The notes under the pieces are model-generated. The model had not been told where the DNA came from. It worked only from the letters and a program-made list of their open reading frames with translations, and searched no databases. From NCBI GenBank assembly GCA_964457945.1, contig CAYWFX010000005.1, positions 1 to 64,000 on the forward strand: DNA of 64,000 nucleotides, read 5' to 3'. Positions 15,863 through 24,075 of this stretch are shown piece after piece. Position numbers and translations under genes: made by a program. Numbering within the stretch: the first letter of the stretch is position 1; every line of letters begins with the position of its first letter. This DNA comes from PHAA01 sp964457945. Lineage in GTDB: Bacteria > Bacillota > Syntrophomonadia > Syntrophomonadales > Syntrophomonadaceae.

Positions 15863-17058
15863 GAGGGTTACTGACTTTATTGGGTTGCATCCTGGTGGTT
15901 ACGGTTATTTGGTTCTGGCCGCCAGGCTCTTGGTTTGTACAGGACGTCAAGCTGGACGGCCAGTTTGCCGACTGGCGAGGGCGGGTATTTCTGGCTGATG
16001 TAGAGGGAGATGCACCTGCGGGGCAGGATTTGAAGGCGCTTTACTGGAGTACCAATCAAAATGAACAACTGCTCTACTTTATGGTGGAGAGGTCCCCCGT
16101 GGTGAATACCCGGGACCAGCTGGTGGAACGGCTGTATTTTGACATCAATGCCAACGGTAGTTATAACGATAAAATTGATAAATTTGCTGAGATAAGCTAT
16201 CAGCCTGATAGGGAGCATTCCGGGCAGGTCAAGGCGGAGTTGTTTTCGGTGCGGGGCGAACTCCTGGGCACATACAGCGGTCCTTGGGGTGAAGGATACC
16301 TAGATGGAGGGCAGCGTTTAGAATTCTCTCTGCCAATGAATAAACTGCAGGTATATCCAGCCCAGTCTATAAGGTTCTACCTGGCTGGTATTGGTGCTAA
16401 CGTGGATAGATTGCCGGATGAAGGGGATAACCAGTGGGCGCCTTTCCCGGTAACGGTAAAGAGTAAATATTCGATAGTCATTGCCTGTTTGACCTGGATG
16501 GCTATTACCCTTTTTCTATATCGTAATCGTATCTGGGTTTTCTATTATGTTTGGGGAGCGGTAGGCTTATGTTGCCTGCTTATCTTACTTTTGCATGGTT
16601 CCTGGGTGGAGTATCAGTTGGAGCACCAGACCAGCATATTCTTACATTATATTTTGAACTATTTTGGTATAACAACCTACGTATTTGACAAGTCGCCAGG
16701 AAGCCTGCTGGTCTTAATTAAGCTAGACAATAACTGGACGACCATAGATATTGATATTGAGAATTCGGGGTTCCTGGAAATATGTATTTTCTTTGGCCTG
16801 GCCATATTCTATCCGGTTTATCGGTGGGGTAAAAGAACGCTGGTCGCCTTGAGCGGGGTCATAGCCGTTTATATTATAAATATGATACGACTGCTGGCAG
16901 TAATTGTAGCCATTCATACGTGGGGAAGGAATATGACTTTTGTTGCCCATACGATCATAGGACGATTTATCTTCTTTTTATTGATTATAGCTCTTTACTG
17001 GACGCTTATGACCAAACCAACCCTAAGAAAGATTGGGGAGGATGTAAAAAATGCTTGA
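15859..17058 (+). CDS. Exosortase-family protein (XrtG-like) fused to a CBM9-like extracytoplasmic domain
   Basis: This 399-residue membrane protein has a signal anchor (about 4-22), then an extracytoplasmic beta-rich domain at about 28-195 (LDGQFADW, LLYFMVERSP, RLYFDINANG) resembling CBM9-type sugar-binding modules. From about 205 there are several TM helices that carry the exosortase core. Arg344 (NMIRLL) and His364 (VAHTIIGRF) match the conserved catalytic Arg and His. The segment IENSGFLE has Asn302 where the nucleophilic Cys of the family (ECSG-type) is expected; the nearest Cys is 309. It overlaps both neighbours by 4-8 bases. The partner glycosyltransferase and PTPS-like domain identify it as XrtG-like. 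Its substrate is unknown, and as drawn it may not be an active peptidase. Confidence 0.75.
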   Translation: MRGLLTLLGCILVVTVIWFWPPGSWFVQDVKLDGQFADWRGRVFLADVEGDAPAGQDLKALYWSTNQNEQLLYFMVERSPVVNTRDQLVERLYFDINANGSYNDKIDKFAEISYQPDREHSGQVKAELFSVRGELLGTYSGPWGEGYLDGGQRLEFSLPMNKLQVYPAQSIRFYLAGIGANVDRLPDEGDNQWAPFPVTVKSKYSIVIACLTWMAITLFLYRNRIWVFYYVWGAVGLCCLLILLLHGSWVEYQLEHQTSIFLHYILNYFGITTYVFDKSPGSLLVLIKLDNNWTTIDIDIENSGFLEICIFFGLAIFYPVYRWGKRTLVALSGVIAVYIINMIRLLAVIVAIHTWGRNMTFVAHTIIGRFIFFLLIIALYWTLMTKPTLRKIGEDVKNA

Positions 17059-18400
17059 GCAACTATTTGAACAAGCGGTGGGGTTTGGTCTTTTCTGGGG
17101 CATCTGGCTTTTAGTGCCCCTTATGATAGATGTTTCGACTACTCTTGTATATTTGATTACCTTTACTATTCAAGATCATAAGCAGGAAGAAATGGTGGAT
17201 GAGCTGCACTTTTTTCCTTACGTAACCATGGTGGTACCGGTACACGATTCGGCCGAAACCTTGTACAAGTGTTTGCAGTCACTGGCCAATCAGACTTATC
17301 CGGAAGATGCTATGGAAGTGATCTGTGTGAATAACGGCAGCCAGGACGAGAGTTTTGACATATTTCAGAAGTTCCATTTTGAGCACCCTGATATGCAGGT
17401 AATGTGGAGTTCTCTAGACAGGGCCGGAAAATCTATAGCCTTGAATGCCGGAATATATTCAGGCCAGGGGACTTATATGATAAACGTTGATGCTGATGTA
17501 TGGCTTGATCCTGAAGCAGTTATGAACGTGGTTAGAACCTTCGAAGCTGATCTTACCCTGGTGGCAGCCACCGGAGCAGTGCGAGTGGATAAGGTTCTGG
17601 GTGAAAACTCGAGTTTTATTGATATCATAAACTACTGCGAAGTAATTGAGTACCTGGTGGCTTTTGATGTGGGTAGGCGCTATCAGAATATGAAGAACTC
17701 TTTGTTTACGCTCTCTGGAGCCTTTTCTATATTTAGGCGCGATATTCTTTTGCAATCATTTTTATACCAGGAGCGTACTGTCTCTGAGGATACTGATTTG
17801 ACATTCAATATTCGCAAAGCCCTGGGCAGCAGTCCGGGGCGGATTGGCTTTGTTTCCAAGTCTATTGCTTATGTAGAGGCTATTGAATCCATGCCCCGCC
17901 TTTATTCACAGCGGGTGCGCTGGCAGCGGGGAGAGATTGAAGTAATGGGGGCTAACTATGAAAATCCCCCGGGTATTATAGAGGCGGTTCAGGATTTTAC
18001 CGGCAGGATTCTTATATCGGATCACTCTATAGCATTCTTGAGACTTTCCTGGACATTTTTGCTGCCTTTTATGTATTTCTTGGGTTATCCTCTGCCAACC
18101 ATTGTTATTGCTATGTTTGGCTTATTTGTTTGCTACTTGCTCTTGGAAATATGTGCTTTTAATGTTGCTTACCGAAGTTCTTCCTCTGATTACCGGGAAG
18201 AACTAAAGCGAATATGGTGGGTTATATTCTTCATGCCTCTATATAGATACCTGGTCTACTGGTTTCGTTTGGCTGGAATTATAATGGCTCTGACCGAAAG
18301 CCGGAGCTGGAAGGTAAGTAATCCAGTGGAACAGGTGGTAATCGCATTTAAGGGCGAATATAATACAGCGCGGGAAAGAATTGATAGGATGCGGAGGTGA
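17051..18400 (+). CDS. Membrane glycosyltransferase, family 2, exosortase-G-associated type
   Basis: This 449-residue processive-type GT2 has an N-terminal TM segment (about 12-38) and a cytosolic GT-A domain with VVPVHDSAETL, NNGSQDES, the metal-binding NVDADVW and the acceptor-site SEDTDLT. QRVRWQRGE corresponds to the QxxRW motif of hyaluronan/cellulose-synthase-like enzymes. Three or more TM helices follow at about 325-420. Enzymes of this shape extend a polysaccharide while exporting it. It overlaps the exosortase gene by eight bases, as in the XrtG loci of other Gram-positives, so the two very likely act together. Sugar donor unknown. Confidence 0.85.
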   Translation: MLEQLFEQAVGFGLFWGIWLLVPLMIDVSTTLVYLITFTIQDHKQEEMVDELHFFPYVTMVVPVHDSAETLYKCLQSLANQTYPEDAMEVICVNNGSQDESFDIFQKFHFEHPDMQVMWSSLDRAGKSIALNAGIYSGQGTYMINVDADVWLDPEAVMNVVRTFEADLTLVAATGAVRVDKVLGENSSFIDIINYCEVIEYLVAFDVGRRYQNMKNSLFTLSGAFSIFRRDILLQSFLYQERTVSEDTDLTFNIRKALGSSPGRIGFVSKSIAYVEAIESMPRLYSQRVRWQRGEIEVMGANYENPPGIIEAVQDFTGRILISDHSIAFLRLSWTFLLPFMYFLGYPLPTIVIAMFGLFVCYLLLEICAFNVAYRSSSSDYREELKRIWWVIFFMPLYRYLVYWFRLAGIIMALTESRSWKVSNPVEQVVIAFKGEYNTARERIDRMRR

Positions 18401-18405
18401 TTATA

Positions 18406-18771
18406 ATGAAAGCGGATTATATTTGGTTATTTCTGTCTATTTTCTTGGGAGCCTGCGGCCAGGTTATGTTAAAGTTAGGGGTGAACCAGCTGGGCCAGAT
18501 TAATTTGAACCGGACGGAAATCTTTCACACCCTTATAAGTATTTTTACTAATCTATGGGTAGTAAGCGGGATAATATTTTTTGTAACCAGCATGATACTC
18601 TGGATTAAAGTTATTTCCAATATGGAATTGAGTAAGGCCTATCCCAGTGTCAGCCTATCTTACTTGATTGTTTTTCTATTTTCGGTGTTCTTATTCCATG
18701 AGTCAGTCAGCCCGGATAAGGTAGTAGGATTGGTTTTAGTTACTGCGGGGGTGTATTTTTTAAATGTATAG
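18406..18771 (+). CDS. EmrE/ArnE-like four-helix membrane protein (candidate lipid-sugar flippase)
   Basis: This protein of about 121 residues has four TM helices and belongs to the small drug/metabolite transporter fold. GACGQVMLKLGV in TM1 and SKAYPSVSLSYLIVFLFSVFLFHES in TM3 are typical of EmrE/ArnE-type subunits. The start is ATG 18406 with GGAGG nine bases upstream, not the GTG at 18397. Near GT2 and GT-C-like genes, such proteins often flip undecaprenyl-phosphate-linked sugars. That role is inferred from context; a multidrug exporter is the alternative. Confidence 0.75.
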   Translation: MKADYIWLFLSIFLGACGQVMLKLGVNQLGQINLNRTEIFHTLISIFTNLWVVSGIIFFVTSMILWIKVISNMELSKAYPSVSLSYLIVFLFSVFLFHESVSPDKVVGLVLVTAGVYFLNV

Positions 18772-18941
18772 CTAGAAATGAACAGACGTAAAGAACGTAG
18801 ATATATGGGTTTACACGGCTTGAAACAATGTAAAATTATGGTGTTAGTGGCATGTAAAACTATAAGGGTATATTTTCAGTAGTAGTAGTGCGCTGGAATC
18901 GTAAGGGATTAGTTTAGTTAAGTGAAAGGGTGTGGTGATGC

Positions 18942-19754
18942 TTGGCAGAGTTTATAGTTTCGATCATATTGCCCATGTATAATGAGGAACTCTCAATAGC
19001 GCCTCTGCGGGAGGTTTTTGATGGGGACTTGCTGTTACCGACTGGATGTGATCATCGCATTGTGGTGGTGGATGATGGCAGCCAAGACAGCACCCTGCAA
19101 ATGGTGAATCTATGGGCTCAGGAGAACAGCCGGGTCAGGGTCATATCGCATACCCGCAATATGGGAGTGGGTCAGGCTATCTTAACCGGATTTGGCGAGG
19201 CTATCAGAATGAAATCTATTTGTGTAGTTACCATGGATGCTGATGCTTCCCATCCGGGTGACCTGATTACTGACTTGGTCAATGCAGTTCTAAACGAAGG
19301 AGCCGATATTGCTATTGCCTCTCGGTTCGCTAAGGGAGGAACCATGGTTGGGGTACCATTCCATAGACAAATATATAGCTTTGGGGCTAGGGTGGTTCTG
19401 TCCCTGATTTTCCCACTGCAAGGGGTAAAAGATTATACCGTTGGCTTCCGAGCCTACCGAACCACCTTGTTAAACGCAGCGTTATCCCAGGCCAGTGGAT
19501 CATTTTTAAAATTCCGTAGCTTTGCAACCAGTGTCGAGATATTATTGAAAACAGCTCCCCAGGCCAGCAAAATCATAGAGGTACCACTGGTGTTACGTTA
19601 TGACTATAAAAAAAGTCCCAGCAAGTTAAGACTATGGTCTACGATTCGCGATTATGGAAAATTGTTCTTTCTTCCCAAACAAAAAGGCCCGCTGGGGAGA
19701 GGGTTGAAGATTGCAAATATAAGTAGCAGGTTTGATGAGGGAGAAGTGATGTAA
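18942..19754 (+). CDS. Glycosyltransferase family 2 (dolichol-phosphate-mannose-synthase-like)
   Basis: This 270-residue protein is a GT-A enzyme without C-terminal TM helices. It has ILPMYNEELSIAPL, VVVDDGSQDSTL, the metal site VTMDADASHPGDL, SRFAKGG and the distal FRAYR. It probably transfers a sugar from a nucleotide donor to a polyprenyl phosphate. The start is TTG 18942, preceded by AAAGGGTG; the nearby ATG at 18938 is out of frame and soon stops. Its stop overlaps the next start (TAATG), so it forms a coupled pair with the following GT2. A 170-base gap upstream could hold a separate promoter. Confidence 0.85.
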   Translation: MAEFIVSIILPMYNEELSIAPLREVFDGDLLLPTGCDHRIVVVDDGSQDSTLQMVNLWAQENSRVRVISHTRNMGVGQAILTGFGEAIRMKSICVVTMDADASHPGDLITDLVNAVLNEGADIAIASRFAKGGTMVGVPFHRQIYSFGARVVLSLIFPLQGVKDYTVGFRAYRTTLLNAALSQASGSFLKFRSFATSVEILLKTAPQASKIIEVPLVLRYDYKKSPSKLRLWSTIRDYGKLFFLPKQKGPLGRGLKIANISSRFDEGEVM

Positions 19755-20740
19755 TGCCAGAGACTGATGAAAAGGTATTCATAAGCGTAGTTGTACCTAT
19801 GTTCAACGAATCAGGCAATATAGAGATCTTCGTCAATCGTATGACCACTGTTTTAGAGAGTCTGGCCAGACCTTTTGAAGTTATTTGTGTAAATGATGGG
19901 AGTAAGGATGATACTCTCGAGAAATTAATTGAATTAAATCAAAAAGATTATAGATTTAAAGTTATTGATTTATCCAGAAACTTTGGTAAAGAAATAGCTC
20001 TTTCAGCCGGTTTGGATTTTACCAGTGGTGAAGTGGTTGTGCCAATCGATGCTGACTTGCAAGATCCTCCCGAACTAATTGCCGAACTGTTGGAAAAATG
20101 GTCGGAAGGATATGATGTTGTCTATGCAGTTCGGACGGAACGAGAGGGAGAAAGCTGGTTTAAGAAAATGACCGCCTTTATGTTCTATAGAACTATATAT
20201 AAAATAAGTCCAATAAATATACCCAGAAATACCGGGGATTTTCGCGTAATGTCCAGACAGACGGTTGATTCTTTAAGAGAGTTACGCGAAACACATCGCT
20301 TTATGAAAGGTCTTTTTACTTGGGTTGGTTTTCGGCAGACAGGTATCACTTACAAAAGGGAACCAAGGTTTGCAGGTAATACCAAATGGAATTATGGAAA
20401 ACTATGGAATTTCGCTATAGAAGGAATTACCTCTTTTAGTTATCTGCCTTTACAGTGGTCAATGTATTTTGGCTTAATTGTAGCCTTTTTAGCATTTATC
20501 TTAGGTAGTATTTATTTGGTTAGAACTCTTTTATTGGGAAATCCAGTACCTGGTTATCCCTCCCTTATGATTGTCATGTTATTTATGGGGGGAGTACAGT
20601 TGTTTACTATAGGTATAATTGGGGAATACATAGGCCGAATTTATACTGAATCAAAGCGTCGCCCCCTTTATTTGGTTAGGAAATGTTTTGGGTTGACTCC
20701 AGATATTAAGGATTATAAAAAAACGGAGTATCATTTATAG
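19754..20740 (+). CDS. GtrB-like polyprenyl-phosphate glycosyltransferase
   Basis: This 328-residue GT2 of the bactoprenol glucosyltransferase type has VVPMFNESGNIE, VNDGSKDDTL, the metal site PIDADLQDPPELI, the NTGDFRVMSR acceptor loop and WNYGKLWNFAIEG, followed by two TM helices at about 235-260 and 268-300. Such enzymes make undecaprenyl-phosphate sugars on the cytoplasmic face. A flippase and a GT-C enzyme then use them outside. The EmrE-like protein (18406) and the PF10131-like proteins (12173, 21438) could fill those places; this three-part model is inference. Confidence 0.88.
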   Translation: MPETDEKVFISVVVPMFNESGNIEIFVNRMTTVLESLARPFEVICVNDGSKDDTLEKLIELNQKDYRFKVIDLSRNFGKEIALSAGLDFTSGEVVVPIDADLQDPPELIAELLEKWSEGYDVVYAVRTEREGESWFKKMTAFMFYRTIYKISPINIPRNTGDFRVMSRQTVDSLRELRETHRFMKGLFTWVGFRQTGITYKREPRFAGNTKWNYGKLWNFAIEGITSFSYLPLQWSMYFGLIVAFLAFILGSIYLVRTLLLGNPVPGYPSLMIVMLFMGGVQLFTIGIIGEYIGRIYTESKRRPLYLVRKCFGLTPDIKDYKKTEYHL

Positions 20741-20765
20741 TCCGTGAAAATACAAGGAGGAAATT

Positions 20766-21389
20766 ATGAGTGTTGAGAAAATTAAAGATATTCGTTTTAT
20801 ACTGGCAGTTCCTTTTGTTTATAGATTATTTTCAAATATCGTAGGACAGCCGAACGCTCGTCATGTATATGTAAACGAATATATTCGCCCCGATGAAGGA
20901 GATAGAATTCTGGACATAGGGTGTGGCCCTGGAGATATTCTAGAATATCTTTCCGATAGTGTTACATACCTTGGTATAGATATGAGCCAGGAGTATATAG
21001 ACGCAGCTAGAAAAAGATATGGCCGGCGCGGCAACTTTATATGCCAAAAAATAGACGAGCAAGTTGTTGGTGAAATGCCTTTGTTTGATAGGGTAATTGC
21101 GATCGGTGTTCTTCATCATCTTGAGGATAAAGATGCTATGCAATTGTTCAATGTTGCTCAGTTAGCGCTTAAGCCGGGAGGCAGACTGATTACTGTTGAT
21201 CCGGTATTATTTGAAGGGCAGCCCCGCCTAGAACGCTATTTGGTTTCCAAAGATCGGGGGGAATATGTGCGAAGCGATAAGGATTATAAACGGTTGATAC
21301 CACAATATTTTAACCATGTAGAAACAGGTATTAGATCTGGCCTTTTGCATATGCCGTATTCATTAATGTTCATGGAATGTTTTAAATAG
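20766..21389 (+). CDS. Class I SAM-dependent methyltransferase
   Basis: This 207-residue protein has motif I ILDIGCGPGDILEYL (about residues 46-60), the acidic motif II end in YLGIDMSQEY, motif III-type FDRVIAIGVLHHLED, and the later PGGRLITVDP. It belongs to the UbiE/Methyltransf_11 type of small-molecule methylases and has no TM segment. AGGAGG precedes the ATG. Located between glycosyltransferases, it most likely methylates a sugar or lipid intermediate of this locus; the acceptor is not deducible. Confidence 0.85.
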   Translation: MSVEKIKDIRFILAVPFVYRLFSNIVGQPNARHVYVNEYIRPDEGDRILDIGCGPGDILEYLSDSVTYLGIDMSQEYIDAARKRYGRRGNFICQKIDEQVVGEMPLFDRVIAIGVLHHLEDKDAMQLFNVAQLALKPGGRLITVDPVLFEGQPRLERYLVSKDRGEYVRSDKDYKRLIPQYFNHVETGIRSGLLHMPYSLMFMECFK

Positions 21390-21437
21390 AATGTTGTCAG
21401 GTATTAATGCTTTTCGTATGTCTGTATTGTAATAGGA

Positions 21438-24035
21438 GTGATTTCTCTGCAATCTCAACCAATCTTGGAAAGGAATAATACTCAGCCTGACTCTGCTTTT
21501 AAAGTGCCTACTCCATGGGCATTTAGAGGTGAGCTTGGGTTTGCAGCGGTTATTATTGCTATAGTTATTGTTTGGGCCGTTTGGCCGTTACTAAGTGCTC
21601 CGAACAATACCTATCCGGTAACTGTAGATGGACTTGGTCACCTTACCCGGGTAGATTATCTTGGTGATTGCCTGAGAGAATGGAAATGGCCCTCATGGTT
21701 CCCTTATTGGTATAATGGGCACACAGTTCTACAATACTACCCTCCGTTATCATTTTGCATAATGGCCTTCATTCAAATATTTTCTGACAATATTATGATT
21801 ACTTTTAAGGTTCTCGTAGTTCTTTCTCAATTTGTCGGGGCTCTTGGCGTATGGTACTTTTGTTATCGATTTATAGGTGCATGGATTGGTATCTTAGGAG
21901 GAATTCTTTATGCCCTGCAGCCGTATTTGTTAAAATCTTTATTGTTGACGGGAGCATTAGCTCAAGGGCCAGTTTTTGCAATAACGCCTTGGCTTTTAGT
22001 TTTTTCCGTTATGTTTTTTGAAAAGAGAACATCAAAAAGATGGGTTTTAGTCTGTTTGGGTTCCGCATTACTAATTCTTTCCCATGCAATGCATGCCTAC
22101 TTAGTAGCATTGTGTTTAGGGGTTTTTAGCCTGGTATTATTAATTGAGAGGAAAATTGCCGTTCAAGATTTTATAATATGGGGTTTTGCTATAGCTCTGG
22201 GAGGAGGACTTGGAGCTTTTTGGTCAGTGCCGGGGGTTACTCATCTGGAAAACCCTGCTGTACCGTTTCTTCTATCCGAAGCATGTGCAATTTATGCAGC
22301 GACCTTTGAATGGTTTAATCCAGCTAGTAGGCATACAGGGCAATTTTACATTAGTATATCACTATTAGCATTAGCTTTTACTTCCATAATATTAATTAGG
22401 AAGAAAAGTAAGAACGCGCATCTCATTTTGCCATTTTTAACAGCTTTAGCTGTAAGTGTGTGCTTATCTTTTGGATATTATTTTCCACTCTTCAAGTTCA
22501 TACCAATGAATGAATCTTTAGTTACCGGTAGGTTTTTAAGTTTTTCTGCTTTGGCAGCAACAATATTGTGTGTTTATGTTTTTAGAGGGTTAATTACTAC
22601 ATACCAATCAGGCTTTTGGCCTAAAAAAGTAGGGAGTGTTTTGTGCCTAGTTTTTGTCATCTGTATAATTGGGATTGACATTAATCCGCAGTTAATGTCA
22701 ATTCAAACTAATAGTTATACCGAGTTGAAAGGTGACATTGATTTAATTCCAAATCATAAGGAGGGCTTTGCTCAAGGGCGCTTTACATGGGTGTGTCCTG
22801 TTAATTCTGATATCACCTATTTACCACTGTTGAAGAAAATAAACATGGGCGATGGTTGGAATATTGAAGGCAGTCCTCACAACCGGGCAATATGGCAGCA
22901 CAATATTGCTATTCCCAATCATTGTGATGATTACGTAGTGAAAAATCTGCTATATTGGAATACTCGTTCAACCTTTATTTCTAACCAGTATTCAGGCCTC
23001 ATAAAAAGCCTGATAAATAATGGGTTTCAAATTCTAAAGACTGATAGCGTGAAGACTATTCTGTTTAATCCTTCACCTTCTTCATACTTCATTCGTGAGG
23101 AAAGGGATGCTATTGCCATCGGGTTGGCAGCACGGGGTTTGAATATATATTTCCCCTGGTTGGTTGAGGGGAAATCGGTGTCGCTAGAAGATTATGATTA
23201 TGAATATCTGCAGCGTTTTAAGCTTATCTACCTTATCGAACCGGATGTTAAGGACTTTAAACAGTTTCAGAATATGGTTAGCGAATTGGCTGGAGAGGGC
23301 AAAACCGTTATAGTGTCGATGGGCCGGTCTAAAACCTGGCCCTTGGGAGATATAATCCCATATTGGGAAAATATTGGTTCTGGAGCTGTCCTGGTTCCAA
23401 CCTCAGGTAGTCCTTTCACCCAGGGTGTTACTCTGGATCCTGATCCCTATGGGCAGGCCCCGGCTATGGGAAATCTGGACGGTGTGTGGATGGAGATGCA
23501 GGTAGATAAAAAGCGTGTGCCGGCGATAGGGTACAAGAACATCGGAGGAAATCGGGTCTACTTTGTTGGGATATCTATGGGACAACAGTTAAATTCCACC
23601 CATGGGGTAGAGATAAAGGCATTGCTGGAACAAATTATGGATCTGGGACATCCTAACAAAAACTTTGTCCCGACTGCCTTTCCAGTCGCTGGTGCCGAGT
23701 GGGGGTATGATGGTTTCAACTTCAATTATAAATCTGAACGGCCTGTTTCGATGCTGGTTTCGGTTACCTATACGCCCCGCTGGAAAGGGAAACTGGATAA
23801 TTTACCGTTAAAAGTACAGCAGATGGAAAACCTGATCTTGCTAGATCTACCTGCCGGGGAGCATCAAGTATCCATGAATTATGGTATGACCTGGGTGGGA
23901 TGGTTGGGGATAGCACTATCGATATTTTCTCTGTTACTTGTGATATTTATTTATCGTCGATTTGGGGATCTGGATCGCTTTTTTGCATTCTTGAGTCTGC
24001 AGATCAGGCGGGTTGTAGAAGGATTGGGAGCATAG
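21438..24035 (+). CDS. GT-C-like membrane protein, PF10131 type (second copy, no PTPS domain)
   Basis: This 865-residue protein is a paralogue of the membrane part of the protein at 12173. It has multiple TM helices at about 30-405 and a long extracytoplasmic C-terminal region closed by a TM helix near 815-837. The first loop carries TVDGLGHLTRVDYL and FPYWYNGHTVLQYYPPL, parallel to SDTWGHLFKADYL and WYNG in the other copy. The acidic residue after TM1 is typical of GT-C active sites. It lacks the coiled coil and pterin-synthase-like domain. The start is uncertain: GTG 21438 sits inside the AGGAG site, and a CTG three codons on (21447) is better spaced. Confidence 0.75.
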   Translation: MISLQSQPILERNNTQPDSAFKVPTPWAFRGELGFAAVIIAIVIVWAVWPLLSAPNNTYPVTVDGLGHLTRVDYLGDCLREWKWPSWFPYWYNGHTVLQYYPPLSFCIMAFIQIFSDNIMITFKVLVVLSQFVGALGVWYFCYRFIGAWIGILGGILYALQPYLLKSLLLTGALAQGPVFAITPWLLVFSVMFFEKRTSKRWVLVCLGSALLILSHAMHAYLVALCLGVFSLVLLIERKIAVQDFIIWGFAIALGGGLGAFWSVPGVTHLENPAVPFLLSEACAIYAATFEWFNPASRHTGQFYISISLLALAFTSIILIRKKSKNAHLILPFLTALAVSVCLSFGYYFPLFKFIPMNESLVTGRFLSFSALAATILCVYVFRGLITTYQSGFWPKKVGSVLCLVFVICIIGIDINPQLMSIQTNSYTELKGDIDLIPNHKEGFAQGRFTWVCPVNSDITYLPLLKKINMGDGWNIEGSPHNRAIWQHNIAIPNHCDDYVVKNLLYWNTRSTFISNQYSGLIKSLINNGFQILKTDSVKTILFNPSPSSYFIREERDAIAIGLAARGLNIYFPWLVEGKSVSLEDYDYEYLQRFKLIYLIEPDVKDFKQFQNMVSELAGEGKTVIVSMGRSKTWPLGDIIPYWENIGSGAVLVPTSGSPFTQGVTLDPDPYGQAPAMGNLDGVWMEMQVDKKRVPAIGYKNIGGNRVYFVGISMGQQLNSTHGVEIKALLEQIMDLGHPNKNFVPTAFPVAGAEWGYDGFNFNYKSERPVSMLVSVTYTPRWKGKLDNLPLKVQQMENLILLDLPAGEHQVSMNYGMTWVGWLGIALSIFSLLLVIFIYRRFGDLDRFFAFLSLQIRRVVEGLGA

Positions 24036-24075
24036 GTATCATACTGTTGCGATAATTGGGGAGGAGTAGGGTAAA

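Noticed and set aside
18779..18883. 34-codon basic frame (starts MNRRKERRYMGLHGLKQ) in the gap before the second GT2
   Set aside because: Too short, no ribosome site, no recognisable motif; the gap more likely holds untranslated or promoter DNA.
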